A DNA stretch of 64,000 nt from Centrapalus pauciflorus (lineage: Eukaryota; Streptophyta; Magnoliopsida; Asterales; Asteraceae). The stretch is taken from contig JAANYP010004329.1 of NCBI GenBank assembly GCA_020465985.1, positions 432,346 through 496,345 of the forward strand, in the 5' to 3' direction. Numbering within the stretch: the first letter of the stretch is position 1; every line of letters begins with the position of its first letter. The notes beneath the pieces were generated by a model. That model did no database searches. It saw only the letters and a program-made list of their open reading frames with translations, and was not told the DNA's origin. The position numbers and the translations under genes are program-made. Positions 21,541 to 31,666 of this stretch are shown here, in pieces.

Positions 21541-22726
21541 TATCAAAAGCCTCTTCGAAGGACTCATGGTTATGGCATCGGAGGCTATCGCACTTGAACT
21601 TCGAAAATCTGAACAGGCTGGCATCAAAACAACTGGTTAAAGGACTCCAAGAACTCCGTTACGAAAAAGATTACTTGTGTGGAGCATGTGAGAAAGGAAA
21701 GATGAAGAGATTATCTCACAAGCCAAAGCCCAAACCATCATCGAAAAGAGTGTTGGAGTTACTGCATACGGACTTGTGCAGTCCTATATTTCAAAGTATA
21801 AATGCGAAGCGGTACATGTTGGTTATCGTTAATGACTACTCACGATATGTCTGGGTAAAATTCTTGTCATCCAAGGATGAGACAGCTCAAAAAGAAATCA
21901 TCGATTTCATCAAGAGTGTCGAGCAGTTGTTAGTACTGTCAATCTGATCCGACAACAGTTCAGAGTTCAAGAATTCGGTAATAGAAACCTTCATGCGATT
22001 CAAGGGTATACACCATCAGTTTTCAGCCGCACGAACACCTTAACAGAATGATATCATCGAAAGACGTAAACGTACTCTGGTGGAGCTGCTCGCACCATGC
22101 TGAACTACTCAAGGCTCCCTCCGTTCTTATGGGCTGAAGCCGTGTCCATAGTCTGCTACACGCAAAATCGCTCTATCATCCATAAGCGTTTCAATAAAAC
22201 TCCTTATCAACTCTATTTGAATAAAGTTCTGTATATCAAATACTTACGAGTTATTGGTTGCAGATGCCATCTGCTGAACGACAAGGACAACCTCAGACAA
22301 TTCAACGAGAAAGCGGATGAAGCGATCTTTATTAGATTCTCATTCAACTCAAAGTATCGCGCATTCAACACTCGCACCAGCACAGTCAACGAGAGTATGC
22401 ACATCACATTCGTTGAATTGGCTGAAATTGCTCCGGAAGTTGACCAATCAGGACCTCACATTACTCAAATGCCTGGAGACTCTTCTAAACCTACTTATTT
22501 TTATTTCTCTGATTTAGTTAATTTATTTGATCCTTTTTATGTCAAATTTTTTGGTCCTAGTATTATTTCTTCTTCTGTTTCATCTTCTGTAGTTAACACA
22601 TCCTCATCAGATTCCATTGTTCTTCCACTATCATTGGATACTCAAATTCCTTCACCAATCCATATACCATCTCCTTCAGTATCTTCATCACCTTCCACCT
22701 CATCCACCAAAATTCCTCAAGTTTAA
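21541..22726 (+). pseudogene. Copia-2 integrase and linker
   Basis: Pre-integrase zinc domain: SWLWHRRLSHLNFENLNRL (His-His) and CGACEKGK (Cys-Cys) at about 21570-21700. Core: LLHTDLCSP (first Asp), then a stop near 21947, SDNSSEFKN (second Asp) at about 21948-21975, and an IIERRKRT segment (catalytic Glu region) after a stop in TP*QND. 22097-22726 is open: LNYSRLPPFLWAEAVS, FNEKADEAIFI, then a Ser/Thr/Pro linker. A frame change separates core and tail. Confidence 0.9.
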
Positions 22727-24506
22727 TCTACTCTTTTAATACCCTCCAACATCGTATCGAACATAACTCCTCTTGAAGACCCAAGAGATCCTGCACTGGA
22801 ACCAGTGGTACCTTCGCTCGAAACCATCGATCAGAACTCTTCCTCCGTTACCACCCTCACCACTAAAATTCCATCACGTTCACCTCTACCACACGAGACA
22901 AAATGGACCCAAAATCACCCAACTGAACAGATCAATGGTCATATTTCCACTGGGGTCCAAACTAGAAGGGCATCTGCTAATGAATGTCTCTTTACGTCAT
23001 TCCTTAGTATGATAGAACCTGCTCGTGTGGAAGAAGCCTTGAAAGACCCAGAATAGATAATTGCAATGCAAGAAGAGCTCAACCAATTCGAACAGCTATG
23101 AGTATGGCGGTTAGTTCCCAAAAAGGCCGAGCCAAAATTGGGAGTAAATGGATTTTTAAGAACAAACGAGACGAAAAAAAGACATTGTGCTAAGAAACAA
23201 AGCGAGACTAGTTGCCAAACGCTACTGACAGCAAGAAGGCATTGATTATGACGAGACCTTCGCTCCAATTACACGGATTGAAGCTATTAGAATCTTCTTG
23301 GCGTATGTGGCACACAAGGACTTCAAGGTGTACCAAATGGACGTCAAGACCGCCTTCTTAAGCGGTGAACTTAACGAAGAAGTGTATGTTGAACAACCAC
23401 AAGGCTTTATTGATGCACATAAACCGGACCATGTTTATGTTCTAGATAAAGCTCTCTATGGATTGAAACAAGCACCTCGATCATTGTATGACAATCTCTC
23501 TAATTTTCTTATTTCAGCCGATTTTAGTAAGGGTATGGTGGACACAACTTTGTTCCTGAAAAAGGAAGGCCCACATATAATGCTAGTCCAAATTTATGTA
23601 GATGATACTATATTTGTATCTACTGACCATAGGTTTTGTAAGGACTTTTCAACCCTAATGGAGTCCAGGTTTGAGATGAGTATGATGGGGGAAATGAATT
23701 TTTTCCTCGGATTAGAAGTCAAACAACTTGAAGATGGGATATTTGTGAACCAGTCGAAATATACTCTTGACATTCTCAAGAAGTATAAGTTAGACTTTTG
23801 CGCGGCTATCGCAACTCCCATGGCTTCAAACTGTAAGTTGGATATTGACACCGCTAGGAAAAGTGTCGATAACGCAACTTACAGAGGGATGATTGGTTCT
23901 TTACTCTACCTTACGGCCAGTCGACCGGATATAATGTTCTCTACATGTCTTTGTGCTTGCTTTCAGGCCGAACCGAAAGAATCACACCTTACTACGGTAA
24001 AACATATATTTCTTTATCTTAAGGGTACACCCGATCTTGGTCTATGGTATCCAAAGGGAATCAATTTTGATCTTACCGCCTTTTCAGATGCTTATTTTGC
24101 AGGTTGCAGAGTAGACAGAAATAGCACATCAGGAGGGATTCTGTTTTTAAGTGACAGACTGGTGAGTTGGTCTTCCAAAAAGCAAAACTGTGTATCCACA
24201 TCCACAGCCGAGGCTGAGTACGTAGCAGCTGCAAGCTGTTGCTCTCAGATTCTGTGGATGAGAACACAGTTATGTGATTATGGATTCTCTCTCACCAACA
24301 TCCCAATTTACTGTGATTCCCGAAGTGCAATTGCCATATCTTGCAATCCTATGTAGCACTCAAGAACAAAACACATAGACAACAGGTATCATTTCATTAA
24401 AGATCGCGTAGAAAAAGGGACAATTGGACTGTATTTTGTAGGCACAGAATTTCAACTTGCTGACATATTTTCTAAGGCTTTAGACGAACTCGTTTTCAGT
24501 TCTTAG
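22727..24506 (+). pseudogene. Copia-2 reverse transcriptase and RNase H
   Basis: 22770-23060 is the pre-RT linker ending in VEEALKDPE then a stop. 23061-23297 holds frame-shifted RT N-terminal residues (EEGIDYDETFAP-like in mixed frames). 23298-24356 is open for 352 codons: DFKVYQMDVKTAFLSGEL, ALYGLKQAPRSLYD, QIYVDDTIF (catalytic YVDD), GEMNFFLGLEVKQ, LYLTASRPDIMFSTC, then RNase H with LTAFSDAYFAG (the usual second Asp of SDSD/SDAD is Tyr) and STAEAEYVAAASCCSQI. A stop at 24354-24356 and further stops break the tail to 24506. Confidence 0.93.
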
Positions 24507-24818
24507 TATCTCAAAATGGCATGTTGAATCTTCCTTCTAGTTAAATTTCAGATATTCTCTAAATAATTTTGTTCCAAACAATTCTTATAATTTTTTCAAA
24601 TTCCTTTATTTAGAAAGTATCTGATATTTAAATTTAAAGGTAGTGTCACAAAATTATGTTTACTGTCTATTTATCTATGTATGTCTTTAATGTTGATGAA
24701 CTTGAAAATTGCTGTGTGAATTGTTCAGTTTGAGTGGGACGCTAAATATATCCAGGTTTGTCGAAATTTCAAAGTTTGATAGGGGTTCTAGGTTCAAGAC
24801 AAAACGCTAAGTGTCTAT

Positions 24819-24830
24819 TTGAGGGGGAGT
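24819..24830 (+). other. Internal polypurine-tract-like sequence, Copia-2
   Basis: TTGAGGGGGAGT lies about 300 bp after RNase H but 4.9 kb before the terminal tract. It is not followed by a TG-starting LTR. Copia-3 has an equivalent at 37818-37827. Confidence 0.6.
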
Positions 24831-26438
24831 ATAAGAAGAAATGTGTTTCATATTTTATTCTAGTTTATTTTATTTTATTTTAATTATTAGTGTCATTCTC
24901 TGAATAGCATTAAAAACATAAAAATATTTTATTTTTTATTTCTTATTTCGTATGGTCATTTTATGTATAGCTAATTTTATTTAGGTTTTTAATGAAAAAC
25001 AAAAAAAAAAAAGATTTTTTTGGGCCACATTTTATTTTTTTAAGCAGTTAGATTTATTTTGTCTAAGCCCACAATTTTAGTTTAGTATTACCGTGTAAAG
25101 ACCCAAACTTGTTACTGTTTGGCCCATTTTCTGAAAAAACACGCTGGTCAAAAGGACCCACCAACCATATAAATTGGCGGGATTTCTTACCTTCTTGCCC
25201 ACGCTCACTGTTCACCTTCTTCGACGACCCAAACATCGCCATTGTTACGCCTCCTCACACTCAAAAGCTCCATTCTCAGTTGTTTTTCTCTATTTTTCTT
25301 GCATTTTCCTTCTCATCTGCTACCAGGTTACCTTCTTCTTACTTTATTTTTGAGTTTAACATGCATTAATTAGGTTTTTATATTTCAAATTTTTCAAGGG
25401 TTTTTACCTCGGTTTTTTGGTTTTTTTAGGCTAGTAAATCATGTTTTTAAATGTTTGTGTAGTTCAGTAAAGTGTTCCTTATCATTTGTAGTGTTAGGAT
25501 CTGCATTTTTATGTTTTTCAGTACTGTACACGTATGCATGTGCATGAACACATTAAATACAATGTGTTCTAAGTATAACCCGAAGTTCGCATGGCCATGA
25601 ACTTCGGATCATATCCATGACCAAATCTCTAAGTGTCTACTATGGACACATCCGAATTTCGGATGGATCCGAAATTCGGCGAGTCCACACTTAGGTAAAT
25701 TTTTAACATGCATTCACATCAGCATTAGACCCATCCGAAATTCGGTTCCATCAAAACTTCGACCGGTCCTCTAATATGACATTCCTTTTTCCTAAGTGTA
25801 TGCCATGGACCAATTTCGGAACCATCCGAAACTCAGACCACATATCAAAATGGCCTTGTTAAAAATAGAAGTATCACTTGGGCCCAACCCAAACTCGGAT
25901 TCATCTGAAATTCGGATGTTCCCCAAATATGACATATTTTACAAGTATATGGCAGGGACCCACCTAAACTTCGGGCCCATTCAAAATGCAGACCCCCCCA
26001 CTGAATTTCAACTGATCATATTTTGCATGTCTTTAACTTTTTCATTGCATCACCTCATCTAAAATTCGATCCTACCCGGATTTCGGACAGGGCTCAACCG
26101 AACTTTGGATCCCCAAACGAAGCTCAACTCTTAGCAATTTTTTCCCTATTTTTCATTGCATTTCAAAATTTTATAAAACAAAAACAAAATAAATTTCCAA
26201 CTCCTTTGCACCATTGGTTCTAGTTCACATAAGTGTTTGAGTGAATACGTCTATTCTAACATTGGTCTCTCAATGATCGACTTTGGATTTTATTCGGTAG
26301 AAGTTACTTTCTACTGATAAAAATCTCAATGCTTTAAACAGAATAGACATGTTCTATTTCACAATTATGTTATACTAAATCTCAATGTCTTGTTTTTTAA
26401 GTCTGCTTAAATAACCATGTTGCATTTGTACATGACTC
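24831..26438. other. Non-coding spacer between pol and downstream ORF, Copia-2
   Basis: AT-rich to about 25100, then a CT-rich stretch around 25190-25330 that resembles a transcript leader (a TATAAATT motif near 25168, then CT-rich sequence). From 25579 to about 26100 it holds the CCGAAATTCGG repeat array. No reading frame with recognisable content is present. A promoter for the downstream ORF is possible but unproven. Confidence 0.5.
25579..26100. repeat. CCGAAATTCGG-type array upstream of the downstream ORF
   Basis: About 15-20 copies of ATCCGAAATTCGG, AACTTCGG, GAATTTCGGAT and similar. Many are near-perfect palindromes around AATT. Spacing is irregular. It ends about 340 bp before the ORF Met at 26439, mirroring the leader arrays that precede gag in other elements. 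Confidence 0.8.
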
Positions 26439-29400
26439 ATGGATTCTCAGATTTCCCTAACCATTCCCCACCCTCCCATACCTCTAAACAACCAACAGCT
26501 GCTAGAAGACAAGCTTTTTCACCCTACCCATTTCACCGAATTTGCACCCCAACTTGTAGCTGGACTTAACCCTTCTCCGCTCTGAAGCCGAGGATATCAC
26601 TTTTGATATCCCTAAAGGCCACCCAATTTTCTACTCTCTCACCACAGCCATCTCTGTCCCCATCATATACCTACAACAATTCTAGTTCCATCTCCAATTC
26701 ATCAATGAGGAAGTACCTCATTTCATAACCAGAATTGATTCCGTACCCATCCGCATTACCCTCGATGCCATCCGCCATATTCTCCGCCTTCCATCTGAAC
26801 ATTTCTCTGTAACGAAATACTCCTTTGGTCCTATACCCACCCCAGTCCAAACCCTTCAAGAAATTCAATTATGATGGTGTCCTTCCAAGCCATCAGACTT
26901 TAAAAATAAACAGCTACAATCGCATTGGCGAGTATTCTCTGATGTCATAAATAAGTGTTTCACCGAAAAACTCTCAGCCCATGATTCAGCTTCAATCCAT
27001 GTCCTTGCCATGTTTAGCCTTTGCATACGACCGCCACTACCACTATGCATTGTTAATTTTGGACGACCTGAAGAGAGCGGTGCAAGATAAAGACACTAAA
27101 AGAGAGAGAAAATTTATTCCTTTCCAAAGGTTTCTTCAGCTGATCATACAGTATGCCATGAATCAAGATGGTGACGTCCATGAGAGGCCAGAAGCAGATG
27201 TATATAAGACTGTTGCTCTTCAAAGATTCAAGATTCCGAGGGAACTTTATCGGGTGCCGGTAATGGATATCCCGAAGTGTTTGCTAAGGATGGCCTGACA
27301 ATCAGAGAGGGTAAGGTTCTATATCCTGGGTGTGTATCTAGAAGACGCTTTGTCAGAACCGACAGAGCCATCCGCTTCTGAAGGTAAACTGAGTTTGAGT
27401 GAATATGAGGGGGTTATTGGTGATAATGATAGTATTCTGGGTTCCAGGGAGTGGGAGCTGAGTGCTGATAGAGAGGAAGCCGGAGGTGAGAGGCTAGAGG
27501 TCGGTGACTCCGAACGCACTGTATCTGACCCGTTGAGGGAAGAAAGAATGACGGTTGAGGGAGTTCCTTCTACCCATAGCCGGACGAGCAAGCAAAACGC
27601 CACAAGTCCAGTGGTCGCAACAATCCCCCCGCCACTCAGGTTCCCCTCAAAGGAACGTGTTTCATTTCACGGGGATGAAGCACACATGCCATCTCCTCCT
27701 CACTCGAAGAGGGGAGATGTTGAAACGGGTCACCTGCTGCCCTCGGTGACCGAAATTCAATTGATCACAGCTGACCCAACACCCCAGCCGGGGAGGCAGA
27801 AATGAGGGAATGAAGTCTTGTTGTGGCAACATCGATGCCGTCCTCTTTAGGCCATCACGGGGTCACACCCTGAGATGTTAACGGCCATTCTTCGTGAAGC
27901 CGGTTTGGTTACCCGCGCTGACCTAGCAGCCCTCAAGGAAGTAACTGACGAACAACATTCCTTTCTTCTATATTTATTGAAGGGAACGGGTGTTGCAACT
28001 CTGGAGTTGCCACCAGGAACCTCAACAGTCCAATCTACTACTGCGCTACAAGATCAAATAGCCATGATTGCGGCTCTATTCGCAGATTCAATTGAAAGCC
28101 TGCAGAGGTTAATTTTGCGTGTAGAGGCGGAATGAACAAACGGATGGACATGCTAGAATCAGCGGTGAATGACTTGCAGACTCTCTGCCGACCTCAGGCT
28201 AAGTCTCTAAAACACAAACATTATGATCAGGAAGACCCTGGTCATCCTGAGGGGGAGAAACGCCCAGAGACCATCCTGAGGGAGAATTACAGGGTTTAGT
28301 GGGAGTAGAAGTAGGTGAAGTGAGTGGGGAGCAAATGACTGCTGCCCCAGAAGGTCAACAAGAAGAGGAAGACTTGACAATAGCGATGGTATAATATGAG
28401 CCTTAACATGAGAAATCAAAGTCATCATGCTGTTTGATTCAGACTCAGAGATAGACCTTGATGAACCCATCAAAATACCCAAACCAGAACCAGAGTCACT
28501 GCAAAATCCTCCTCATGTTTTGACTTTCTCAACTCCCCGACTCATGTACCCCAAGAATAAATCCTCTTAGCTCTAAAAGCCCTTACCCATCCTCCTATCC
28601 AAAAGCCTTCTTCAATACCTACCACCCCCACACCAACCCAAACACCACCCATAGAAACTGTCGAACCTGATGACTGTTTTCAAGATATCCCTAAGCCTTC
28701 ACTAATATATGACAAGGTGGAACTAGACTGTGTGGACTAGTTTTTGAAAGGCAAAGTTCATTCTCTGCCAACTAAGGAGAGAGATCACTTGAGGCTCGAC
28801 CAGCAGGGTCGAGTCTAACAAATGATAGAAATTCCTTCAGCATAAGTTGAGGCTCCAACAGTCCAAGGGCTCAAGCAGTACTTAATGAATATGAAAGCCG
28901 AAGATTTCCTTGAGCTCTATCTCGAAAAAAAAGTTTAAGGTGGTATTTATAAAAAATCTTGGAATATACAGTAGACGACTACTTATGGAATTGACTGATG
29001 CATCCAAAGCTGAACAGGCTGAATATAATCAGATGATGTTAAGGGAAACGAGGCCTAAGTCACAAGTTTGGTCAAATTCGAAGGTGGTAAAGATCGTCTC
29101 AATTTCGATGTACAAAAGGGGAACGTCTATTTACTCCTTCTTTTGATATTAAATGAGAAGACGGGCATCACATCTGGTACACGAGAGTGATATTGACTTC
29201 ATGAACCCTGATGACATAGAAACAATGCAAAACAAAGTCAAGGGGCGATTGAGACATATCACGGCTCTAGCTGCTTTGACCAGGAGTTTGAGACGACACT
29301 CCATCGTCATATGCTTAAGAGTTTGTCAAATGGCTATTGAGAGCTATCTAGTCAAGGTGGGCCTCAAAGCTCCAGAACAGACATTTTTTGGACTCGATAT

Positions 29401-29728
29401 TCAACCAATATATCGAGTATTCATGAGAGCAGAGCAGGGCGTCTTTTGGATATAAATGGGCAAAAGAGGTTCTTGCGTTTTGAGGAGTTGCCTCGTTACT
29501 CTGACTGCATGACAAATTTAATAAGAGCAAACTGAATGGGAAACTCCGACAGGATGATGCCTAGAAGTTTTTAGAGCTCAAGAAGAAGCCCAAGGAGTTA
29601 CAAGACATTCTCGACGGAATAGCGCTTATCAATGACAGACTGCATGTTCGCCAAGTCACAAGAAGATTCGATGTCATTCTCAGTCTGCGAGAATCTATTG
29701 AGGAAGCCTGCCACCTGCCATAGTGATT
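26439..29728 (+). pseudogene. Copia-2 downstream ORF (ORF3, env-like position), decayed
   Basis: From MDSQISLTIPHPPIPL the sequence can be followed through many stops. 26600-26840 matches the Copia-3 ORF3 N-terminal domain: VPIIYLQQF then RITLDAIRHILRLP, like NPTIYISHIEQFW and ITEESIRSHLHLQ. 26981-27298 holds FIPFQRFLQLIIQYAM, like FLMYPRFLAIA. 27332-27805 is an acidic/Ser-rich linker and 27875-28135 is helical. 28910-29146 and 29153-29455 form the C-terminal domain (VKIVSISMYK, DPDDIETM-like, MAIESYLVK), then RFEELPRYSD and a final Arg/Leu-rich helix to about 29720. I see no signal peptide or convincing membrane span, so env is a positional label only. Confidence 0.75.
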
Positions 29729-29875
29729 GAAAAGGGCGAGATTGTTGAATATTACATTTCAATCCTCTGGTCCCATTTTGTAATAGATAGTTGTATTTCA
29801 ATTTAATGTAATTTCATTTCCTTTATATGTAATCATTTCTTATTTTCTAGAAGTCGAGGGGTGTAGTTTGTAAAC
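29729..29875 (+). repeat. Terminal PPT and possible start of Copia-2 3' LTR
   Basis: AAGGGCGAGAT precedes TGTTGAATATT at 29743, the layout of a copia 3' end. Only the first 11 or so bases resemble the 5' LTR start; a weak AAGTC(T/G)AGGG match lies further in. It is cut by Gypsy-A LTR at 29876. Confidence 0.4.
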
Positions 29876-30887
29876 TGTAACATCCGGCACTAAACCAGGC
29901 TAGCAACAATGACCTAATCTGTATTTAATAGCCAATTATACCCTATCAGTGGTCATTAGAAATTAATCAAGTGATTAACAAGGGTTATTAGAAAATTCAA
30001 CTCAATTAGAATCAAATTCATCGGTGCGATGAATCGGGAAATCAATTAATCCGATCAATTTACGATATGAGGGATTAATTCAACTAAGTACATAATTAAA
30101 TTATGATTAGTGACACTAATCAAACACTAATACAATTACTTAACATTAATTATGCAAGACTAAAACAATTCACTAAAACAATGCATCTAAAAGTATTTAT
30201 GAAATTACAAGAAAAGGGAAATACAAGAATACATTTCAAAATACTTTTATACAAAAAAACAAAAATGAAAATACATGTATAATACATGTATGGCCAGCCA
30301 TATAGGCATGTGGATATTAGAAGTTGACTTTTATTTTTTAATATTACTTTAAACACAATCATTTTGTTTAAAAAGTGCACACAACCTCCTACTTTCCATG
30401 CCTTTCATCATTTGAAAGACAAAACACTTTGCCTATAAATAAGACCTCATTTCTCACTTCTTTTCCACACTTCAAACAACAAAAACCTCTCATTTTCTTC
30501 TCTAAAAACCGGATCTATACACAAACACATCACAAACTTTTGCATTCAAGTGTTCTTCAAGTGTTCTTCAAGAAATTCAAGTGTTTTGGTGCAAGTCTTG
30601 CAAGGATTCCAACTTCTACTCAAAATCATATTCTAAACACTTCAAAGTAAGTAAATACTAACTTATTTCATCATACATTTATGTTTATATAAGTCTTGCA
30701 TAATATATATAATCACCAACAACAACAAGTTTCATAAAAACACAAGTTTATGGGTTTCTAGTTTTTATTTTTAAGTTGTTTCTTTAAATGTGCATATGAA
30801 TATATGAACACATTATAAACATGTTAATATTATGAAAACATGTGTTATATATGTGTTATATAACTTTTACAACTTTTATACAAGTAG
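29876..30887 (+). repeat. Gypsy-A left LTR, 3' part missing
   Basis: Starts TGTAACATCCGGCAC like 41823 and follows it for about 1 kb to ...ATACAAGTAG, where Copia-3 begins. It has a TATAAATA box at 30434-30441. CAAGTGTTCTT is tandemly doubled near 30547-30570 relative to the right LTR. The segment 30250-30420 differs strongly from 42210-42400. Confidence 0.92.
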
Positions 30888-31551
30888 TGTTGGGAAATAG
30901 TTTAAGTATACTCAAGCTGTTAGTTTAGACTTCTTAGACTGTTAGTAGATTTTTCATGTAAATACAAAGTTCATGCTGTTAGTTGAAGAAACTCGAGCTG
31001 CCAGTGTAAAAGTTCAAGCTGCCAGAGCAAAACAACTCAAGCTGCTCAGTTCCTGCTGTCAAGTCATTCAAGCTGCTCAACAGTTTCATAAACAGAATGT
31101 GCTGATTTTCAGGGAAGATATCTACACGAAGATTCCAGCATATCTACTATCAGAGAAGTCATAGTCCTTAAAGGAAACACGTCCATAAAGCAATATAAAT
31201 AGACAGAATATTGTATAGAAGTTACACAGAGAAACAAGTATTCTGCATTTTTTTGAGTCTGTAATTGCTTTATTGTTAAGTTTTCTTAAGCCTCTAAGGT
31301 TGTAAAACCCTAAGAACAGTTTTCTTAGAGGTGATTGTAATCATTGAATTCAGCAATATAAACAGTCTTGATTACTTCTTATGTTTTAAGCTTAATTGAT
31401 TCTGAAAGTTTTTGTTAAAATAATTAAGTGTTATTCCGCAAACTTCTTAATTAAACTTTGATTCAAAGCAAGATTATTGATTTATACTCTGATAAATTCA
31501 AATCAGTTAATCTTGATTATTCATAATTTTCATAATTTTTAGATCCTGACA
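30888..31551 (+). repeat. 5' LTR of Copia-3
   Basis: 664 bp from TGTTGGGAAATAG to ATCCTGACA, with TATAAATA at 31194-31201. The first 250 bp carry eight or so variants of CAAGCTGTTAG (CAAGCTGCCAG, CATGCTGTTAG, CAAGCTGCTCA). A 63-codon frame at 30973-31164 recurs in the other LTR and is judged non-coding. Confidence 0.96.
31194..31201 (+). promoter_or_regulatory. TATA box of Copia-3
   Basis: TATAAATA in the 5' LTR, about 350 bp before the LTR end; the identical box is at 41343-41350. Transcription would be expected to start roughly 30 bp downstream. Confidence 0.7.
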
Positions 31552-31553
31552 AG

Positions 31554-31566
31554 TGGTATCAGAGCC
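31554..31566 (+). other. Primer-binding site of Copia-3
   Basis: TGGTATCAGAGCC, two bases after the LTR. Confidence 0.95.
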
Positions 31567-31616
31567 AGGTTTGTCAAACCAGGTTATTCAAATCAGGTTT
31601 TTCAAACCAGGTTGTT
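31566..31616 (+). repeat. 14-bp tandem repeat directly after the PBS
   Basis: Nearly four head-to-tail units of CCAGGTTTGTCAAA, CCAGGTTATTCAAA, TCAGGTTTTTCAAA, CCAGGTTGTTC. They fill half of the short 100-bp leader before gag. Confidence 0.9.
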
Positions 31617-31666
31617 CTTTATTTTTCAAAGTCGAAAACTTTCTTTCAAATTTTTAATCTTTTTCA

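Larger units (their letters stand above)
17039..29875 (+). mobile_element. Copia-2: decayed SIRE-type copia with downstream ORF
   Basis: Order on the plus strand: short 5' LTR, PBS, 21-bp repeat leader, gag, extra module, integrase, RT, RNase H, internal PPT-like tract, repeat-rich spacer, downstream ORF, terminal PPT and probable start of a 3' LTR cut off by Gypsy-A at 29876. Many stops make it a fossil. Assignment of 24831-29875 to the same element rests on co-linearity with Copia-3. Confidence 0.75.

Noticed and set aside
29743..29875. Full 3' LTR of Copia-2
   Set aside because: Only the first dozen bases resemble the 5' LTR; kept as a weak candidate.
30973..31164. 63-codon frame in the Copia-3 LTR, repeated at 41122-41313
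   Set aside because: Made of the GCTGCCAG repeats; identical in both LTRs because they are recent copies. No support for a gene.
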